From positions 124,001-188,000 of the forward strand of contig NZ_JABMCB010000192.1 in the NCBI RefSeq assembly GCF_013359935.1: a stretch of 64,000 nucleotides of DNA. Direction: 5' to 3'. Both the position numbers and the translations under genes were made by a program. Of this stretch, positions 51,600 to 60,841 are shown piece by piece. Origin of the DNA: Paenibacillus xylanilyticus. GTDB lineage: Bacteria > Bacillota > Bacilli > Paenibacillales > Paenibacillaceae. The notes beneath the pieces are model-generated. The model searched no databases. It saw only the letters and a list, made by a program, of their open reading frames with translations, and was not told where the DNA came from. The first letter of the stretch is position 1; each line of letters opens with the position of its first letter.

Positions 51600-52775
51600 G
51601 TGAACGCGAACACAATGGCAAAAGAACGTCTTCCCTGGTCGGGTCTGCTGGCTTTGGCTATGGCTGGATTTATATGCATTCTTACCGAAAGCCTACCGGC
51701 GGGGCTGCTGCCGCAAATAGCAAAAGATCTGGAGATCAGGGAAGGTTTGGCTGGACAACTCGTCACATTATATGCAGTGGGATCTCTTCTGGCAGCGATC
51801 CCCTTGACGACAGCTACACGTGGATGGAGACGCAGGCCACTGCTGTTATTATGCATCTTCGGCTTTCTGATTTTTAACACAATTACGGCCGTATCTTCGG
51901 TATATGTACTGACCCTCATTGCCCGCTTCATGGCCGGGGTATCTGCTGGAGTGTTGTGGGGAATGACCGCAGGTTACGCACGCCGGATGGTTTCAAGCTC
52001 GTTAAAGGGAAAAGCGATGGCTGTCGCCATGGTGGGCACACCTTTGGCGCTTTCACTAGGCGTTCCCTTGGGTACCTTTTTGGGCAATTACGCAGGGTGG
52101 CGCCTTATCTTTGGGACAGTCTCATTATTAACGGTTGCACTTGTATTTTGGGTGCTATGGAAAGTACCTGATTATAAGGGGGAGCCTGCTCGCCATCAGC
52201 TTGGGCTTCATCGAATTTTTGTTATGCCGGGGATCCGTTCCATATTGTTTGTTGTTCTCGCCTGGGTACTCGCTCATAACATTCTGTACACGTATATTTC
52301 ACCTTATCTGGGCGAGACCGTACTGTCCGAACGGGTGGATCTGGTTCTTCTGATCTTCGGACTGACCTCAGTGATCGGTATATGGATTATTGGGCTGCTG
52401 ATTGATCGTTACATGAGGTTATTGATTCTGATCAGTCTAGTTATATTCGCATTGGCCTCAATGGCAATGGGGGTCTTTATCCATCAACCGACTGTAATCA
52501 TTATGGGGGTAGTCGCCTGGGGGCTTACATTTGGAGGGGCGGCTACGTTACTGCAGACTGCAATTGCGCAAGCTGGGGGCAAGAGTGCCGATATCGCCCA
52601 ATCCATGCTGGTGACAGCATGGAATCTGGGAATCGGGGGAGGAGGGGTCGTTGGAGCCGTCCTTTTGGACCGGGTAGGAGCTCGTTCTCTGCCGATTTCC
52701 TTGATCCTGTTGATCGTTATGGCCTTGATTGTTGCCTGGTCTGCCAGAAAACATGGTTTTCCCAAGACGGGCTAA
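51600..52775 (+). CDS. MFS transporter (DHA1/AraJ-like)
   Basis: 391 residues, 12 membrane helices. The N-terminus GFICILTESLPAGLLPQIAKDL is the sugar-efflux/AraJ-YdhP motif, followed by RGWRRRPLLLL (motif A-like) and GLLGNYAGWR-like FLGNYAGWRLIF (motif C region). Exports arabinose-like sugars or drugs; substrate unknown. GTG start six bases after AAGGAGA. Convergent with the Lrp regulator gene. Confidence 0.83.
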   Translation: MNANTMAKERLPWSGLLALAMAGFICILTESLPAGLLPQIAKDLEIREGLAGQLVTLYAVGSLLAAIPLTTATRGWRRRPLLLLCIFGFLIFNTITAVSSVYVLTLIARFMAGVSAGVLWGMTAGYARRMVSSSLKGKAMAVAMVGTPLALSLGVPLGTFLGNYAGWRLIFGTVSLLTVALVFWVLWKVPDYKGEPARHQLGLHRIFVMPGIRSILFVVLAWVLAHNILYTYISPYLGETVLSERVDLVLLIFGLTSVIGIWIIGLLIDRYMRLLILISLVIFALASMAMGVFIHQPTVIIMGVVAWGLTFGGAATLLQTAIAQAGGKSADIAQSMLVTAWNLGIGGGGVVGAVLLDRVGARSLPISLILLIVMALIVAWSARKHGFPKTG

Positions 52776-52791
52776 GAACGGAACCTGCTAT

Positions 52792-53232
52792 TTATACCAC
52801 ATTCGTTCCTTCAATGAGATTTTTGGTTGCGATAGGTGATGATATGGCGATGAGGGTGGTGTAGGTACCGAATTGATCGCATCGGTCTCCAAACGCTTCG
52901 AGATCAGCAATCGAATCCGTCATGATCTTTAACAGGTAGTTATGCTCTCCGCTCACGCGATGACATTCAACTACTTCCGGTGACGAGCGGCAGAAATCTA
53001 GAAAGGCATGACAATCCCGTGTGCGAAAAAGAAGATAGGACGTGCTCGCCTTCCCTATTTTCTGTGGAGAAATGATGGTGCGGTACTCCTCAATTACACC
53101 GCATTCTTCCAATCGCTTCACGCGTTCCGTTACGGCGGGTTGAGATAAACCTACCAGCTTGCCGAGTTCCGTCATGGATAATCTTGCCTGGTTTTGCAGA
53201 TGAAAGAGGATATTGTTATCGATTTGGTCCAT
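52792..53232 (-). CDS. Lrp/AsnC-family transcriptional regulator
   Basis: 146 residues. N-terminal HTH (DQIDNNILFHLQNQARLSMTELGKLVGLSQPAVTERVKRLEE, in parts) and a C-terminal RAM/AsnC ligand domain (VVECHRVSGEHNYLLKIMTD, GTYTTLIAISSPI). Probably binds an amino acid and forms octamers. AGGGGG precedes the ATG. Divergent from the serine hydrolase, which it may control. Confidence 0.9.
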   Translation of the reverse strand: MDQIDNNILFHLQNQARLSMTELGKLVGLSQPAVTERVKRLEECGVIEEYRTIISPQKIGKASTSYLLFRTRDCHAFLDFCRSSPEVVECHRVSGEHNYLLKIMTDSIADLEAFGDRCDQFGTYTTLIAISSPIATKNLIEGTNVV

Positions 53233-53319
53233 GAGATGGCCCCCTTTTAAATTTTAGGAATTTCTGTATAAACACCTATATATTCATTGTGTATTAATAT
53301 TGATAACTTAATTGTCTTA

Positions 53320-53348
53320 TGTAATACGGGTGAGATCATTTATATAAT
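53320..53348 (+). promoter_or_regulatory. Promoter of the serine hydrolase gene
   Basis: A perfect -10 TATAAT at 53343-53348 with a weak -35 TGTAAT (53320-53325) at 17 bp. The intergenic region is very AT-rich, as is usual for Lrp binding. Confidence 0.45.
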
Positions 53349-53401
53349 AAACGCACTTACTTTAAATAATCAAGCGGTAGCATATGGAGAGGAAGAGTGA
53401 A

Positions 53402-54577
53402 ATGGGAGACAGAGGTATGAAGTTTAATGCTGTATCTGTGGATGAAGTGATTCACCGTACGTTGGCAGAAAAAAGAATCGTGGGTTCTGTTGTTCAGATT
53501 GCCTGGAAAGGGGAGCTGGTCTATAACAGTGCTGCTGGCCTTGCTGATCGCGAGCAGAACATACGAATGCAAGAAAACGCACTGTTCAGGTATGCTTCTG
53601 TAACGAAGCCGATTGTATCTACCGCTGCCATGATATTGATATCCCAAGGGAAATTAAAGCTTGATGATCTGGTATCCAAATGGCTGCCTGAATTTCTTCC
53701 CAAACAGCCGAATGGGGAAGTGGCCTCGATGACGGTTCATCATCTGATGACACACACGGCAGGTTTGACGTATCGTTTTTTCCAGGAAAAAGGGGGGACG
53801 TACGAACTTGCCGGAGTATCGGATGGGATGGATATCGCTGGCATTACGCTGGAGGAAAATCTGTTGAGGATTGCTTCTGCTCCACTGTTGTATGAGCCCG
53901 GGAAGATGTGGAGATATTCGATTGCAACCGATGTGCTCGGTGCGGTCATTGAGAAAGTGACCGGGATGACACTGCGAGAGGCAGTACTACGGCTCGTAAC
54001 TCATCCACTGGGCATGAAGGACACTGATTTTGTTGCTGTGGATCCGGAGAGAATGACTGCTGCCTATGCGGACAATTCCAACAATTCTGGGCAACCTCGC
54101 CGCTTGGGTGAAGAGGAACATGTTCCTTTTATTGAAGGAACGGCGGGCTTCCGTCTTGCGCCTGAAAGAGTTTTCGATCCATCGGCCTATTTCTCAGGTG
54201 GCGCGGGGATGATTGGAAGTGCAGGAGACTTTCTTCTTTTGCTTGAAACGCTGCGTCAAGGTGGAGGCTCCCTTCTTCCCGAAGCGCTGGTCACCGATAT
54301 GACGACCAATCAGATTGGCGATCTTGCCATGCCTTATTGGCCGGGCAGAGGATTTGGCCTGGGATTCACGTTGCTGAAAGATCCGGTAGAGGCGGGTACT
54401 TCGGAATCTGCTGGAACGTGGCGTATGGGAGGAACTTATGGTCACTCGTGGTTTGTTGATCCGGCAGAAGAGCTGAGCGTTGTTGCGTTAACGAATACGG
54501 CTCTGGAGGGCATGTCGGGCAGGTTTACAACTGAACTGTGCGAGGCTGTCTATGAGGGGATTGGGCGAAAGAGATAA
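53402..54577 (+). CDS. Beta-lactamase-fold serine hydrolase
   Basis: 391 residues. Active-site S-x-x-K is SVTK in FRYASVTKPIVSTAAM, the second motif W-R-Y-S-I replaces the usual YSN, and a late HSW-containing segment YGHSWFVDP takes the KTG/HxG position. No signal peptide, so it is cytosolic: an esterase/D-aminopeptidase-like member of the beta-lactamase family rather than a resistance enzyme. ATG 53402 has GGAGAGGAAGAG just upstream; 53384 does not. Confidence 0.82.
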   Translation: MGDRGMKFNAVSVDEVIHRTLAEKRIVGSVVQIAWKGELVYNSAAGLADREQNIRMQENALFRYASVTKPIVSTAAMILISQGKLKLDDLVSKWLPEFLPKQPNGEVASMTVHHLMTHTAGLTYRFFQEKGGTYELAGVSDGMDIAGITLEENLLRIASAPLLYEPGKMWRYSIATDVLGAVIEKVTGMTLREAVLRLVTHPLGMKDTDFVAVDPERMTAAYADNSNNSGQPRRLGEEEHVPFIEGTAGFRLAPERVFDPSAYFSGGAGMIGSAGDFLLLLETLRQGGGSLLPEALVTDMTTNQIGDLAMPYWPGRGFGLGFTLLKDPVEAGTSESAGTWRMGGTYGHSWFVDPAEELSVVALTNTALEGMSGRFTTELCEAVYEGIGRKR

Positions 54578-54666
54578 CTTACATTATGGATTAAAATGGG
54601 AAAATATGATAGGGTGGAGCTGTAGGATAAGTGAGTCTGAATTTGATCCCGAAATGAGTTGAGAAG

Positions 54667-54843
54667 ATGGACCGCATACGGAATTACCTGTTTGTTTTTG
54701 CAGGCAATTTTGCAGCTGCCTATATGATCTTTCCTGAAAGAACTACTGGCAAATCCGTGCTGTTTGCTATACTGATGCTGTTGCTAATCGTCGGGATGGA
54801 TTTCCTAAAAGGTAAAAAGGGCCATTCGTTGGAGCGGCAGTGA
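54667..54843 (+). CDS. Small membrane protein (58 residues)
   Basis: ATG 54667 with a GAG-rich sequence (GAGTTGAGAAG) just upstream. Two hydrophobic stretches (YLFVFAGNFAAAYMIF; SVLFAILMLLLIVGMDFL) are followed by a basic tail KGKKGHS. No family recognised; it could be a YoaI-like small membrane protein. It is followed by a terminator at 54897, which supports it being transcribed. Confidence 0.5.
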   Translation: MDRIRNYLFVFAGNFAAAYMIFPERTTGKSVLFAILMLLLIVGMDFLKGKKGHSLERQ

Positions 54844-54896
54844 GGCAGCTTGCCATTACATGTTGGTGTGAGATACCTTGTCCGTTTTCAATGAAT

Positions 54897-54928
54897 GAAA
54901 CCGATTCTCGTCAGAGGATCGGTTTTTT
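54897..54928 (+). terminator. Terminator
   Basis: AAACCGAT (54898-54905) pairs with ATCGGTTT (54918-54925), followed by T. It ends the small membrane protein and/or serine hydrolase transcript. Confidence 0.75.
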
Positions 54929-55240
54929 GTGTTAATGTTGAAGCATGGCGATGTGGATGTACAGCTCGTTCCTGATCCTTCCATCGGATTCGTTCATGAA
55001 TCTGAGTACGCTTATGGAAGTATGTTGAAAAGGTTGACGATGATGAGAACCTCGGTTTTGACGGGCTTTTGCAACCATATTTCCGGGTGTTACAATCTGG
55101 GCTTAAACCTTAACCGGATCGAGCGGAGGCTGTCCAGATGAGCTGTATTTCCAGCTTCCATTTACATCATGTCTATTGTTCATTACACTTGAGATATAGT
55201 CATTTTATACCCATTACAGAATTATCAGGAGGAACCATTT
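54929..55240. other. Intergenic region upstream of pnp
   Basis: No convincing gene; a 70-codon open frame lacks an SD and protein-like composition. I looked for a purine riboswitch core and did not see one. The SD CAGGAGGA at the end serves pnp. Confidence 0.4.
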
Positions 55241-56059
55241 ATGCAGCAATCCGAACATATTCAGGAAGCCAGAGATTACATATTAAGCCGAATCAACACC
55301 AAACCTGCCGTAGGCATGATCCTGGGATCAGGGCTGGGAGCACTCGCGGACGAGATTGAAAATGCTACCGTTATTCCTTATACGGACATTCCGTATTTCG
55401 CTCAATCCGAGGCCATTGGTCATGCAAACGAGCTGGTTATTGGAGAACTGATGGGCAAAACGGTTGTAGCCATGAAGGGACGTCTTCATTATTATGAAGG
55501 TTTTACACTGGATGAGGTGACTTTCCCGGTTCGGATCATGAAGGCGCTTGGTGTCGAACAATTAATCATCACGAATGCCTGCGGGGCGATCAACACAAGC
55601 TTTGAACCAGGTCAGCTGATGCTTATTACCGATCATATTAATCTGGTAGGCAACAATCCGCTGATGGGACCGAATAACGCTGAACTCGGTGTTCGTTTCC
55701 CGGACGTGTCACAGGTATACAACCGCGAATTGCGCAGCATTGCCCTAAAGGTTGCAGAAGAGCAGAGTGTTATCCTGCAGCAAGGTGTGTATGCATGGTG
55801 GAGTGGTCCGGCGTATGAAACCCCGGCGGAGATTCGCATGATTCGTACCATGGGTGCGGATGCTGTGGGCATGTCCACAGTACCTGAAGCGATTGTAGCG
55901 ATTCATGGCGGCATGAAGGTACTGGGCATTTCCTGTCTGACGAACATGGCTTGTGGCATTTTGGATCAGCCGCTTAGTCATGATGAAGTGATTGAAGTAG
56001 CTGCCAAAGTGAAAACAACCTTCATCGGGCTGGTCAAAGGCATTCTGCAAGAGATGTAG
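55241..56059 (+). CDS. Purine-nucleoside phosphorylase (trimeric PNP I type)
   Basis: 272 residues: GMILGSGLGALADEI (phosphate loop), GRLHYYEGF, ITNACGAINTSFEPGQLMLI, GPAYETPAEIRM with the purine-ring glutamate, MSTVPEAIVA and LTNMACG, the full set of the PNP/MTAP family. Splits inosine and guanosine to base and ribose-1-phosphate for purine salvage. CAGGAGGA lies before the ATG. Monocistronic with terminator at 56098. Confidence 0.93.
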   Translation: MQQSEHIQEARDYILSRINTKPAVGMILGSGLGALADEIENATVIPYTDIPYFAQSEAIGHANELVIGELMGKTVVAMKGRLHYYEGFTLDEVTFPVRIMKALGVEQLIITNACGAINTSFEPGQLMLITDHINLVGNNPLMGPNNAELGVRFPDVSQVYNRELRSIALKVAEEQSVILQQGVYAWWSGPAYETPAEIRMIRTMGADAVGMSTVPEAIVAIHGGMKVLGISCLTNMACGILDQPLSHDEVIEVAAKVKTTFIGLVKGILQEM

Positions 56060-56097
56060 TGGTGGGGCTTCTCCTTTTCAAATAGCACTAACGGAAC

Positions 56098-56143
56098 AAG
56101 CATTGTCCATGACGGAATATATCCGGGGGACAGTGCTTTTTTT
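56098..56143 (+). terminator. Terminator of pnp
   Basis: AAGCATTGTCC (56098-56108) pairs with GGACAGTGCTT (56128-56138, one G-U pair), then a T-run. Confidence 0.85.
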
Positions 56144-56254
56144 GGAGTGTAATCATGTGTAGAATTATTCCTAAATGGGTAGAAACGACCTATAATAAGA
56201 GAGATTCAAGTGCATGAAATCACCAATAGATAGGCTGAAAAGGAGATGACAGCG

Positions 56255-56584
56255 ATGGAAGAGCTGGGTCCAACAGAATACGTCATTTTTGAACGGATTA
56301 ATGCGAACTGGTTAAGGGGATTTGAAGGCGTAGGAGGAAAGCTGTTCCTTACCAATGAACGATTGATTTTTATTCCACATGGTCTGAATATTCAGACAGA
56401 CTGGCTTCAACTTGAGATCTGGGGAATGACCAAGATTGAGAAACGAATGACGTGGGGGTTAATACCAAACGGCATTACAATTACGATGGAGGATGGACTT
56501 GTCTTCAAATTTGTCGTTTGGAACCGTTCAAAGATTATCCGGGAGATTATACGTGCCAAGAGAATGGATAATGAAATGATGTAG
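56255..56584 (+). CDS. GRAM-like domain protein
   Basis: 109 residues: GKLFLTNERLIFIPHG, TDWLQLEIWGMTKIEKR and GITITMEDGLVFKFVVWNRSKII give the beta-sandwich with C-terminal helix of GRAM/PH-like domains found in small Bacillota proteins. May sense membrane or a lipid; function unknown. ATG 56255, nine bases after AAAGGAG; the ATG at 56246 abuts the SD. Confidence 0.7.
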   Translation: MEELGPTEYVIFERINANWLRGFEGVGGKLFLTNERLIFIPHGLNIQTDWLQLEIWGMTKIEKRMTWGLIPNGITITMEDGLVFKFVVWNRSKIIREIIRAKRMDNEMM

Positions 56585-56654
56585 CCAAGGTTGAGCAGGA
56601 ATACATACATGAAGAAATAAGTATTTGATTCATTTAAACGGAGGTAGTGCCCCG

Positions 56655-57098
56655 ATGAACCGACTAACGATGCGTCAAGCTGTGCAGGCAGATCAGGAGC
56701 GATTGGCGGATTTGCGTGCCCTGGTTCTGTATGATGATCTAACCAGATTGGGAAGGTATGACGAGGTGAGGGTTCGGGAGCGTTTCCGGAATACATTTGA
56801 CCCGGTCTATACGTGGATTATTGAGCTGGAGGGTTCGTCAGTCGGATGTGTGGCACTGAAGCCTAGGTCAGAGGGTGTTTTGCTGGAACATTTCTACATC
56901 CATCCGGATGTTCAGGGCAGGAAGCTCGGGACCGAAGTATTACAGATGCTGCTCGAGCAGGAGGAAGTCAGAGGCAAACGTGTAACTTTAAATGTACTGC
57001 AGGGAAGCCGGGCGCAGCGTTTATATGAACGTTTCGGGTTTGTTGTAGATCGTGAAGATGAGGTAGATGTGTTCATGTCTGTCCAGGTGCCGCAATAA
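56655..57098 (+). CDS. GNAT-family N-acetyltransferase
   Basis: 147 residues: LTMRQAVQADQERLADLRAL, IIELEGSSVGCVALKP, LEHFYIHPDVQGRKLGTEVLQML (acetyl-CoA loop Q-G-R-K-L-G) and SRAQRLYERFGFVVDRED. Typical RimI-like single GNAT. ATG 56655 is ten bases after CGGAGG. Lies outside the main array but is of the same kind. Confidence 0.83.
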   Translation: MNRLTMRQAVQADQERLADLRALVLYDDLTRLGRYDEVRVRERFRNTFDPVYTWIIELEGSSVGCVALKPRSEGVLLEHFYIHPDVQGRKLGTEVLQMLLEQEEVRGKRVTLNVLQGSRAQRLYERFGFVVDREDEVDVFMSVQVPQ

Positions 57099-57135
57099 TC
57101 AGATGCTCCGGTTTCGACTTCTCACTTAATTGACT

Positions 57136-57163
57136 GGCCCATTCATTTAATTCTTGAATGGGT
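57136..57163. terminator. Hairpin after GNAT gene
   Basis: GGCCCATTCA pairs with TGAATGGGTC around an AT-rich loop. No good T-run, so termination is uncertain. Confidence 0.4.
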
Positions 57164-57246
57164 CTATTGAACATTTCTATTATACTTTCCTGCAGCAGTA
57201 TCCTAATATGAATAATAACCTACTTATTTTATAGGAATTATATACT

Positions 57247-58479
57247 ATGGAGAATGCCGAGATGCCGCATTGGAAGCGTAATCTGTATATTCTGTGGTTG
57301 GGGCTATTTTTCAATCATATGGCGTACACCTTGTCCGTGCCGTTCTTTCCTCTGTTTCTGCAAAATAATCTCGGAATCCAAAGCGGACTGGAGGTCTGGT
57401 CCGGTGTCTCGATCTCGATCAGCTTTCTGATCAGCGGATTATGCGCACCCTTCTGGGGATCGCTGGCTGACCAATACGGCAGCAAACTGATGCTGATCCG
57501 ATCAGGTGTGGGGCTGGCCATCGCCCATGCCGCCAACTATTTTGTTCATGATCCTTACACGTTTATTGCGGTACGGGTCTTCCAGGGACTCATGGCTGGA
57601 TTCAACCCCGCATCCATCACATTGGTGGGCACGAACACGCCGGAGAAGCATGTCGGTTATGCGCTCGGCGTCATCTCCACATCGACTGCTGCAGGTGGTA
57701 TCCTCGGACCTCTTGCTGGAGGAGTACTGAGCCATTGGATCGGGCTGCGTGGATGTTTCATAGCTTCCGGAATTATTACGCTGCTCTCGGCCCTGCTGGT
57801 CCTTGGAGTAAAAGAATCGCGCAAATCCCGTACGGTGGCTTCCACCAGCATCTTGGGTGATTTGAAGAGAGCGGCTTCCACCCCCGGATTAATGCGGATC
57901 TATGGTTTGATTCTACTCGTCTCGACGTCCGTGCTCATTATCGAACCTGTGCTGACGCTATATGTCGTTCAGATCGGCGGAGATGTAAGCCATGCAGCAC
58001 TTAGTGCAGGTATCGTATTCTCGGCCATCGGGGTAGCAACGGTCATTATGGGACCGAGATGGGGGAAGATTGGCGGCAGGATCGGGTACGAGAAAACGTT
58101 GTTTATCGGGCTGATCGGTGGCGGGATTGGCAGTCTTTTGCAGCTGACCGCGTATAATCTCGTTTATTTTGGAAGTCTGCGATTTGTCTATGGTCTGTTC
58201 TTTGCCGCAGTCTACCCGGCGCTCAATGCATTAATTATCAAATATGCCGACCATGAGTTTCGGGGAAGGGCAGTTAGTCTGAGTCAGACTGCGAGTCAAT
58301 TCGGCATTGTACTCGGTCCTTTGATCGGGGGTTTTCTTGGCGGATGGACCGGAATTCCTTTTATTTTTCTACTGACAGGGGTTGTACTTCTTGGGGCTGC
58401 CTGGGTGGTAAGGGCTAGTGATATGAAGCAAACGAATAAAAGTGATCGGATTACCCACGAAAATATAGGGAGGACATGA
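57247..58479 (+). CDS. MFS transporter (DHA1 drug/efflux type)
   Basis: 410 residues, 12 membrane helices: LGLFFNHMAYTLSVPFFPLFLQNNLG, GSLADQYGSKLMLI (motif A), GGILGPLAGGVLSHW (motif C). Probable drug or metabolite exporter of the TetA/Bmr-like group. Its stop codon overlaps the possible upstream ATG of the monooxygenase gene, so the two form an operon. SD is weak (AGGAAT). Confidence 0.83.
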   Translation: MENAEMPHWKRNLYILWLGLFFNHMAYTLSVPFFPLFLQNNLGIQSGLEVWSGVSISISFLISGLCAPFWGSLADQYGSKLMLIRSGVGLAIAHAANYFVHDPYTFIAVRVFQGLMAGFNPASITLVGTNTPEKHVGYALGVISTSTAAGGILGPLAGGVLSHWIGLRGCFIASGIITLLSALLVLGVKESRKSRTVASTSILGDLKRAASTPGLMRIYGLILLVSTSVLIIEPVLTLYVVQIGGDVSHAALSAGIVFSAIGVATVIMGPRWGKIGGRIGYEKTLFIGLIGGGIGSLLQLTAYNLVYFGSLRFVYGLFFAAVYPALNALIIKYADHEFRGRAVSLSQTASQFGIVLGPLIGGFLGGWTGIPFIFLLTGVVLLGAAWVVRASDMKQTNKSDRITHENIGRT

Positions 58480-58481
58480 AC

Positions 58482-59804
58482 ATGACGAAACGTCGATTGA
58501 AGTTGGGAGCCAATCTGAACGGAGTTGGGAACAGCATCTCCTTCTGGCGTCACCCGGACATTCCGATTAATGCCAGCGTGAACCTTGATTTTTACAAAAA
58601 ACAGGCGCGTATAGCGGAGGAAGGCAAGTTCGATCTGCTGTTTATCGCCGACGGCCTCTTTATTAACGAGAAATCCAATCCTCATTTTCTGAATCGTTTC
58701 GAGCCTCTAACCCTTCTGTCTGCACTCGCGGGTGCAACATCAAACATCGGGCTGGTCGCAACGCTGTCGACTTCGTACAGCGAACCGTTCACGGTGGCGA
58801 GGCAATTTGCTTCATTGGACCATATCAGCGGAGGACGGACGGGATGGAATGTAGTCACTTCACCTCTGGAAGGATCGGCACTTAACTTTGGCAAAGGAGA
58901 GCACCCGAACCACGCGCTGCGCTACGAAATTGCTGAAGAACATCTGAATGTGGTCAGAGGCCTGTGGGATTCCTGGGAGGATGATGCCTTTGTCGGAGAC
59001 AAGGAGAACGGCGTCTTCTTCGATCCTTCTAAGCTGCATACGCTGAATCATAAGGGTGATCATTTCTCGGTACAGGGACCGCTCAATGTAGCTCGCTCGA
59101 AGCAGGGATATCCGGTCATTTTCCAGGCAGGTTCGTCCGAATCCGGCAAGGACTTGGCAGCGAGGTCGGCAGATGCCGTATACACGGGGCATGAGACGTT
59201 GGAGGAAGCAAGGGAGTTTTACCGGGATGTCAAGGCAAGAGCGGTCGCATACGGGCGTCAGGCAAAAGAACTTCTGATCTTCCCGGGCATCGGTCCCATC
59301 GTGGGCAGAACGCAGGAGGAGGCTGAGCAAAAGTATCAGGAAATTGCCGAACTGGTCAGCATAGACCAAGCACTGAATTATTTGGGACGTTATTTCGACC
59401 ATTTTGATTTCTCCCCATTCCCGCTGGATGAGCCTTTCCCTGAGATTGGTGATCTGGGCAGCAACAGCTTCCGCAGTACAACGGACAAGATCAAGCTGCA
59501 GGCACGGGAAGAGGGGCTTAGCCTCCGTCAAGTTGCGCTAAGAGCGTCAACGCCACGAACATCGTTCATCGGTACACCGGAACAGATTGCGGACCAGATT
59601 CAGGAGTGGTTCGAAAAAGAAGCCGCAGACGGATTCAACATCCGCACGGTTGTGCCGAATGGACTGGCAGATTTCGTGGATTTGGTTGTCCCGGTTCTGC
59701 AAGAACGAGGGCTGTTCCGGACCGAATATGAACATGAGACGCTTCGGGAGAATCTGGGGCTTGAAATCCCGCGCAATCGGTATACGTTGGAAAGTGTGAA
59801 ATAA
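58482..59804 (+). CDS. Flavin-dependent monooxygenase (NtaA/SnaA/DszA family)
   Basis: 440 residues, luciferase-like TIM barrel: LKLGANLNGVG, DLLFIADGLFI, NIGLVATLSTSYSEPFTVARQFASLDHISGGRTGWNVVTS (in parts), HEGDHF-like NHKGDHFSVQGPLN, VIFQAGSSESGKDLAA and FIGTPEQIADQI. FMNH2-dependent oxygenase acting on chelators, sulfonates or sulfides with a partner reductase that is not in the window. ATG 58482 is chosen since AGGGAGG is eight bases upstream. Follows the MFS gene closely. Confidence 0.87.
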   Translation: MTKRRLKLGANLNGVGNSISFWRHPDIPINASVNLDFYKKQARIAEEGKFDLLFIADGLFINEKSNPHFLNRFEPLTLLSALAGATSNIGLVATLSTSYSEPFTVARQFASLDHISGGRTGWNVVTSPLEGSALNFGKGEHPNHALRYEIAEEHLNVVRGLWDSWEDDAFVGDKENGVFFDPSKLHTLNHKGDHFSVQGPLNVARSKQGYPVIFQAGSSESGKDLAARSADAVYTGHETLEEAREFYRDVKARAVAYGRQAKELLIFPGIGPIVGRTQEEAEQKYQEIAELVSIDQALNYLGRYFDHFDFSPFPLDEPFPEIGDLGSNSFRSTTDKIKLQAREEGLSLRQVALRASTPRTSFIGTPEQIADQIQEWFEKEAADGFNIRTVVPNGLADFVDLVVPVLQERGLFRTEYEHETLRENLGLEIPRNRYTLESVK

Positions 59805-59863
59805 TCTACACTGACAGGGATTTAGGGTTAATGCTTAACGTGAGTGACCTGTTAAGTCAGGAT

Positions 59864-59912
59864 AAAAAAAGCGGTAATGACGTTAACTTCAACGTTGTTA
59901 CCGCTTTTTTTT
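59864..59912. terminator. Bidirectional terminator
   Basis: AAAAAAAGCGGTAA (59864-59877) pairs with TTACCGCTTTTTTT (59898-59911), with an inner ACGTT/AACGT stem. It lies between convergent genes. Confidence 0.88.
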
Positions 59913-59929
59913 ATGCCACTATGTATGGT

Positions 59930-60634
59930 TCAGAATGCTTTAAAGGCGACCCCGATCGCTCCGACCATGACTACAATCCCGCCAATCTTGGTCATAAGGT
60001 AATAAAAGTCACTAGGTTCGGGATCGTTTACCCAAATCCAACGAAGGGAGAGTAGAAAGAGGATATCCTGAAATTTCCGATAGTAGAAGCTGCACCATCC
60101 AAATATCAAACCGGCCAACGCGAGAAAAAGGTAGACAGGCTCACCTTGGGTGTAATGATATAACGGGTATGCAGCTGTTACGATTGTATCGGGTGAATAT
60201 CGTTCTTCGCCCTCACTAATCACTCGTTGGTTATTAACGTAAAAGGAGACTGAGTTCACGATATTGCCCTGTTCATCGAAACTCAGTAACAGTCCCGACT
60301 GATCCTGAACTTCATATTTGCGTTCGTTTGGATATGAGACGCTATACGTTGGAATTGGTGTCGAACTGAGTTCTGTAATGATGTATTTCTGATCACTGAT
60401 GAATACAGTGCGCTTTTGCTGCTCCACTTGCACCTGAATCGAATCAGCCGTTCCACTCCGGTATATCATCTGGTTTCCTTGCTTGTGATCGAATGAGTAC
60501 TTATTATTGTCTGCATAGAATATGTGTTCTGTAAAATAAGGCTTGGATAGAAAGCCAATGATCACAGAAACTACCAAAAGGCATGAAAAGAAAATAAGGG
60601 TGGGGGACTGAATTTTTTTGAGCCATGTCGTCAT
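59930..60634 (-). CDS. Membrane protein with DUF6199-like C-terminus
   Basis: 234 residues. N-terminal membrane helix (IFFSCLLVVSVIIGFL), a beta-rich extracellular domain, two further helices, and SLRWIWVNDPEPSDFYYLMTKIGGIVVMVGAIGV, matching the W-x-N-x-E-P-S pattern of the DUF6199 membrane domain. Function unknown. AAAGGAGG stands seven bases before the ATG. Confidence 0.7.
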   Translation of the reverse strand: MTTWLKKIQSPTLIFFSCLLVVSVIIGFLSKPYFTEHIFYADNNKYSFDHKQGNQMIYRSGTADSIQVQVEQQKRTVFISDQKYIITELSSTPIPTYSVSYPNERKYEVQDQSGLLLSFDEQGNIVNSVSFYVNNQRVISEGEERYSPDTIVTAAYPLYHYTQGEPVYLFLALAGLIFGWCSFYYRKFQDILFLLSLRWIWVNDPEPSDFYYLMTKIGGIVVMVGAIGVAFKAF

Positions 60635-60841
60635 GGTATCAACCTCCTTTCCACTTTTTTCTATTACGCTAATTCCGGGAAAGGGTTGCGGTTAAGGGTT
60701 TGTGCCATAAAAGAATGGAACTTACTGGTTTCTTTTTTTGAATCGGCTGTTATTATGAATTTATACCCTGAAATTGAGTTTGAGAGGGCGCAGCAGTGGT
60801 TGCAATATGCATTATTAGACGAGTCACAGGAGGAGATTGGG

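Noticed and set aside
54929..55141. 70-codon open frame upstream of pnp
   Set aside because: No SD near the start, starts within the terminator region and has no protein-like pattern.
55142..55240. Purine riboswitch upstream of pnp
   Set aside because: No recognisable conserved core or P1-P3 helices.
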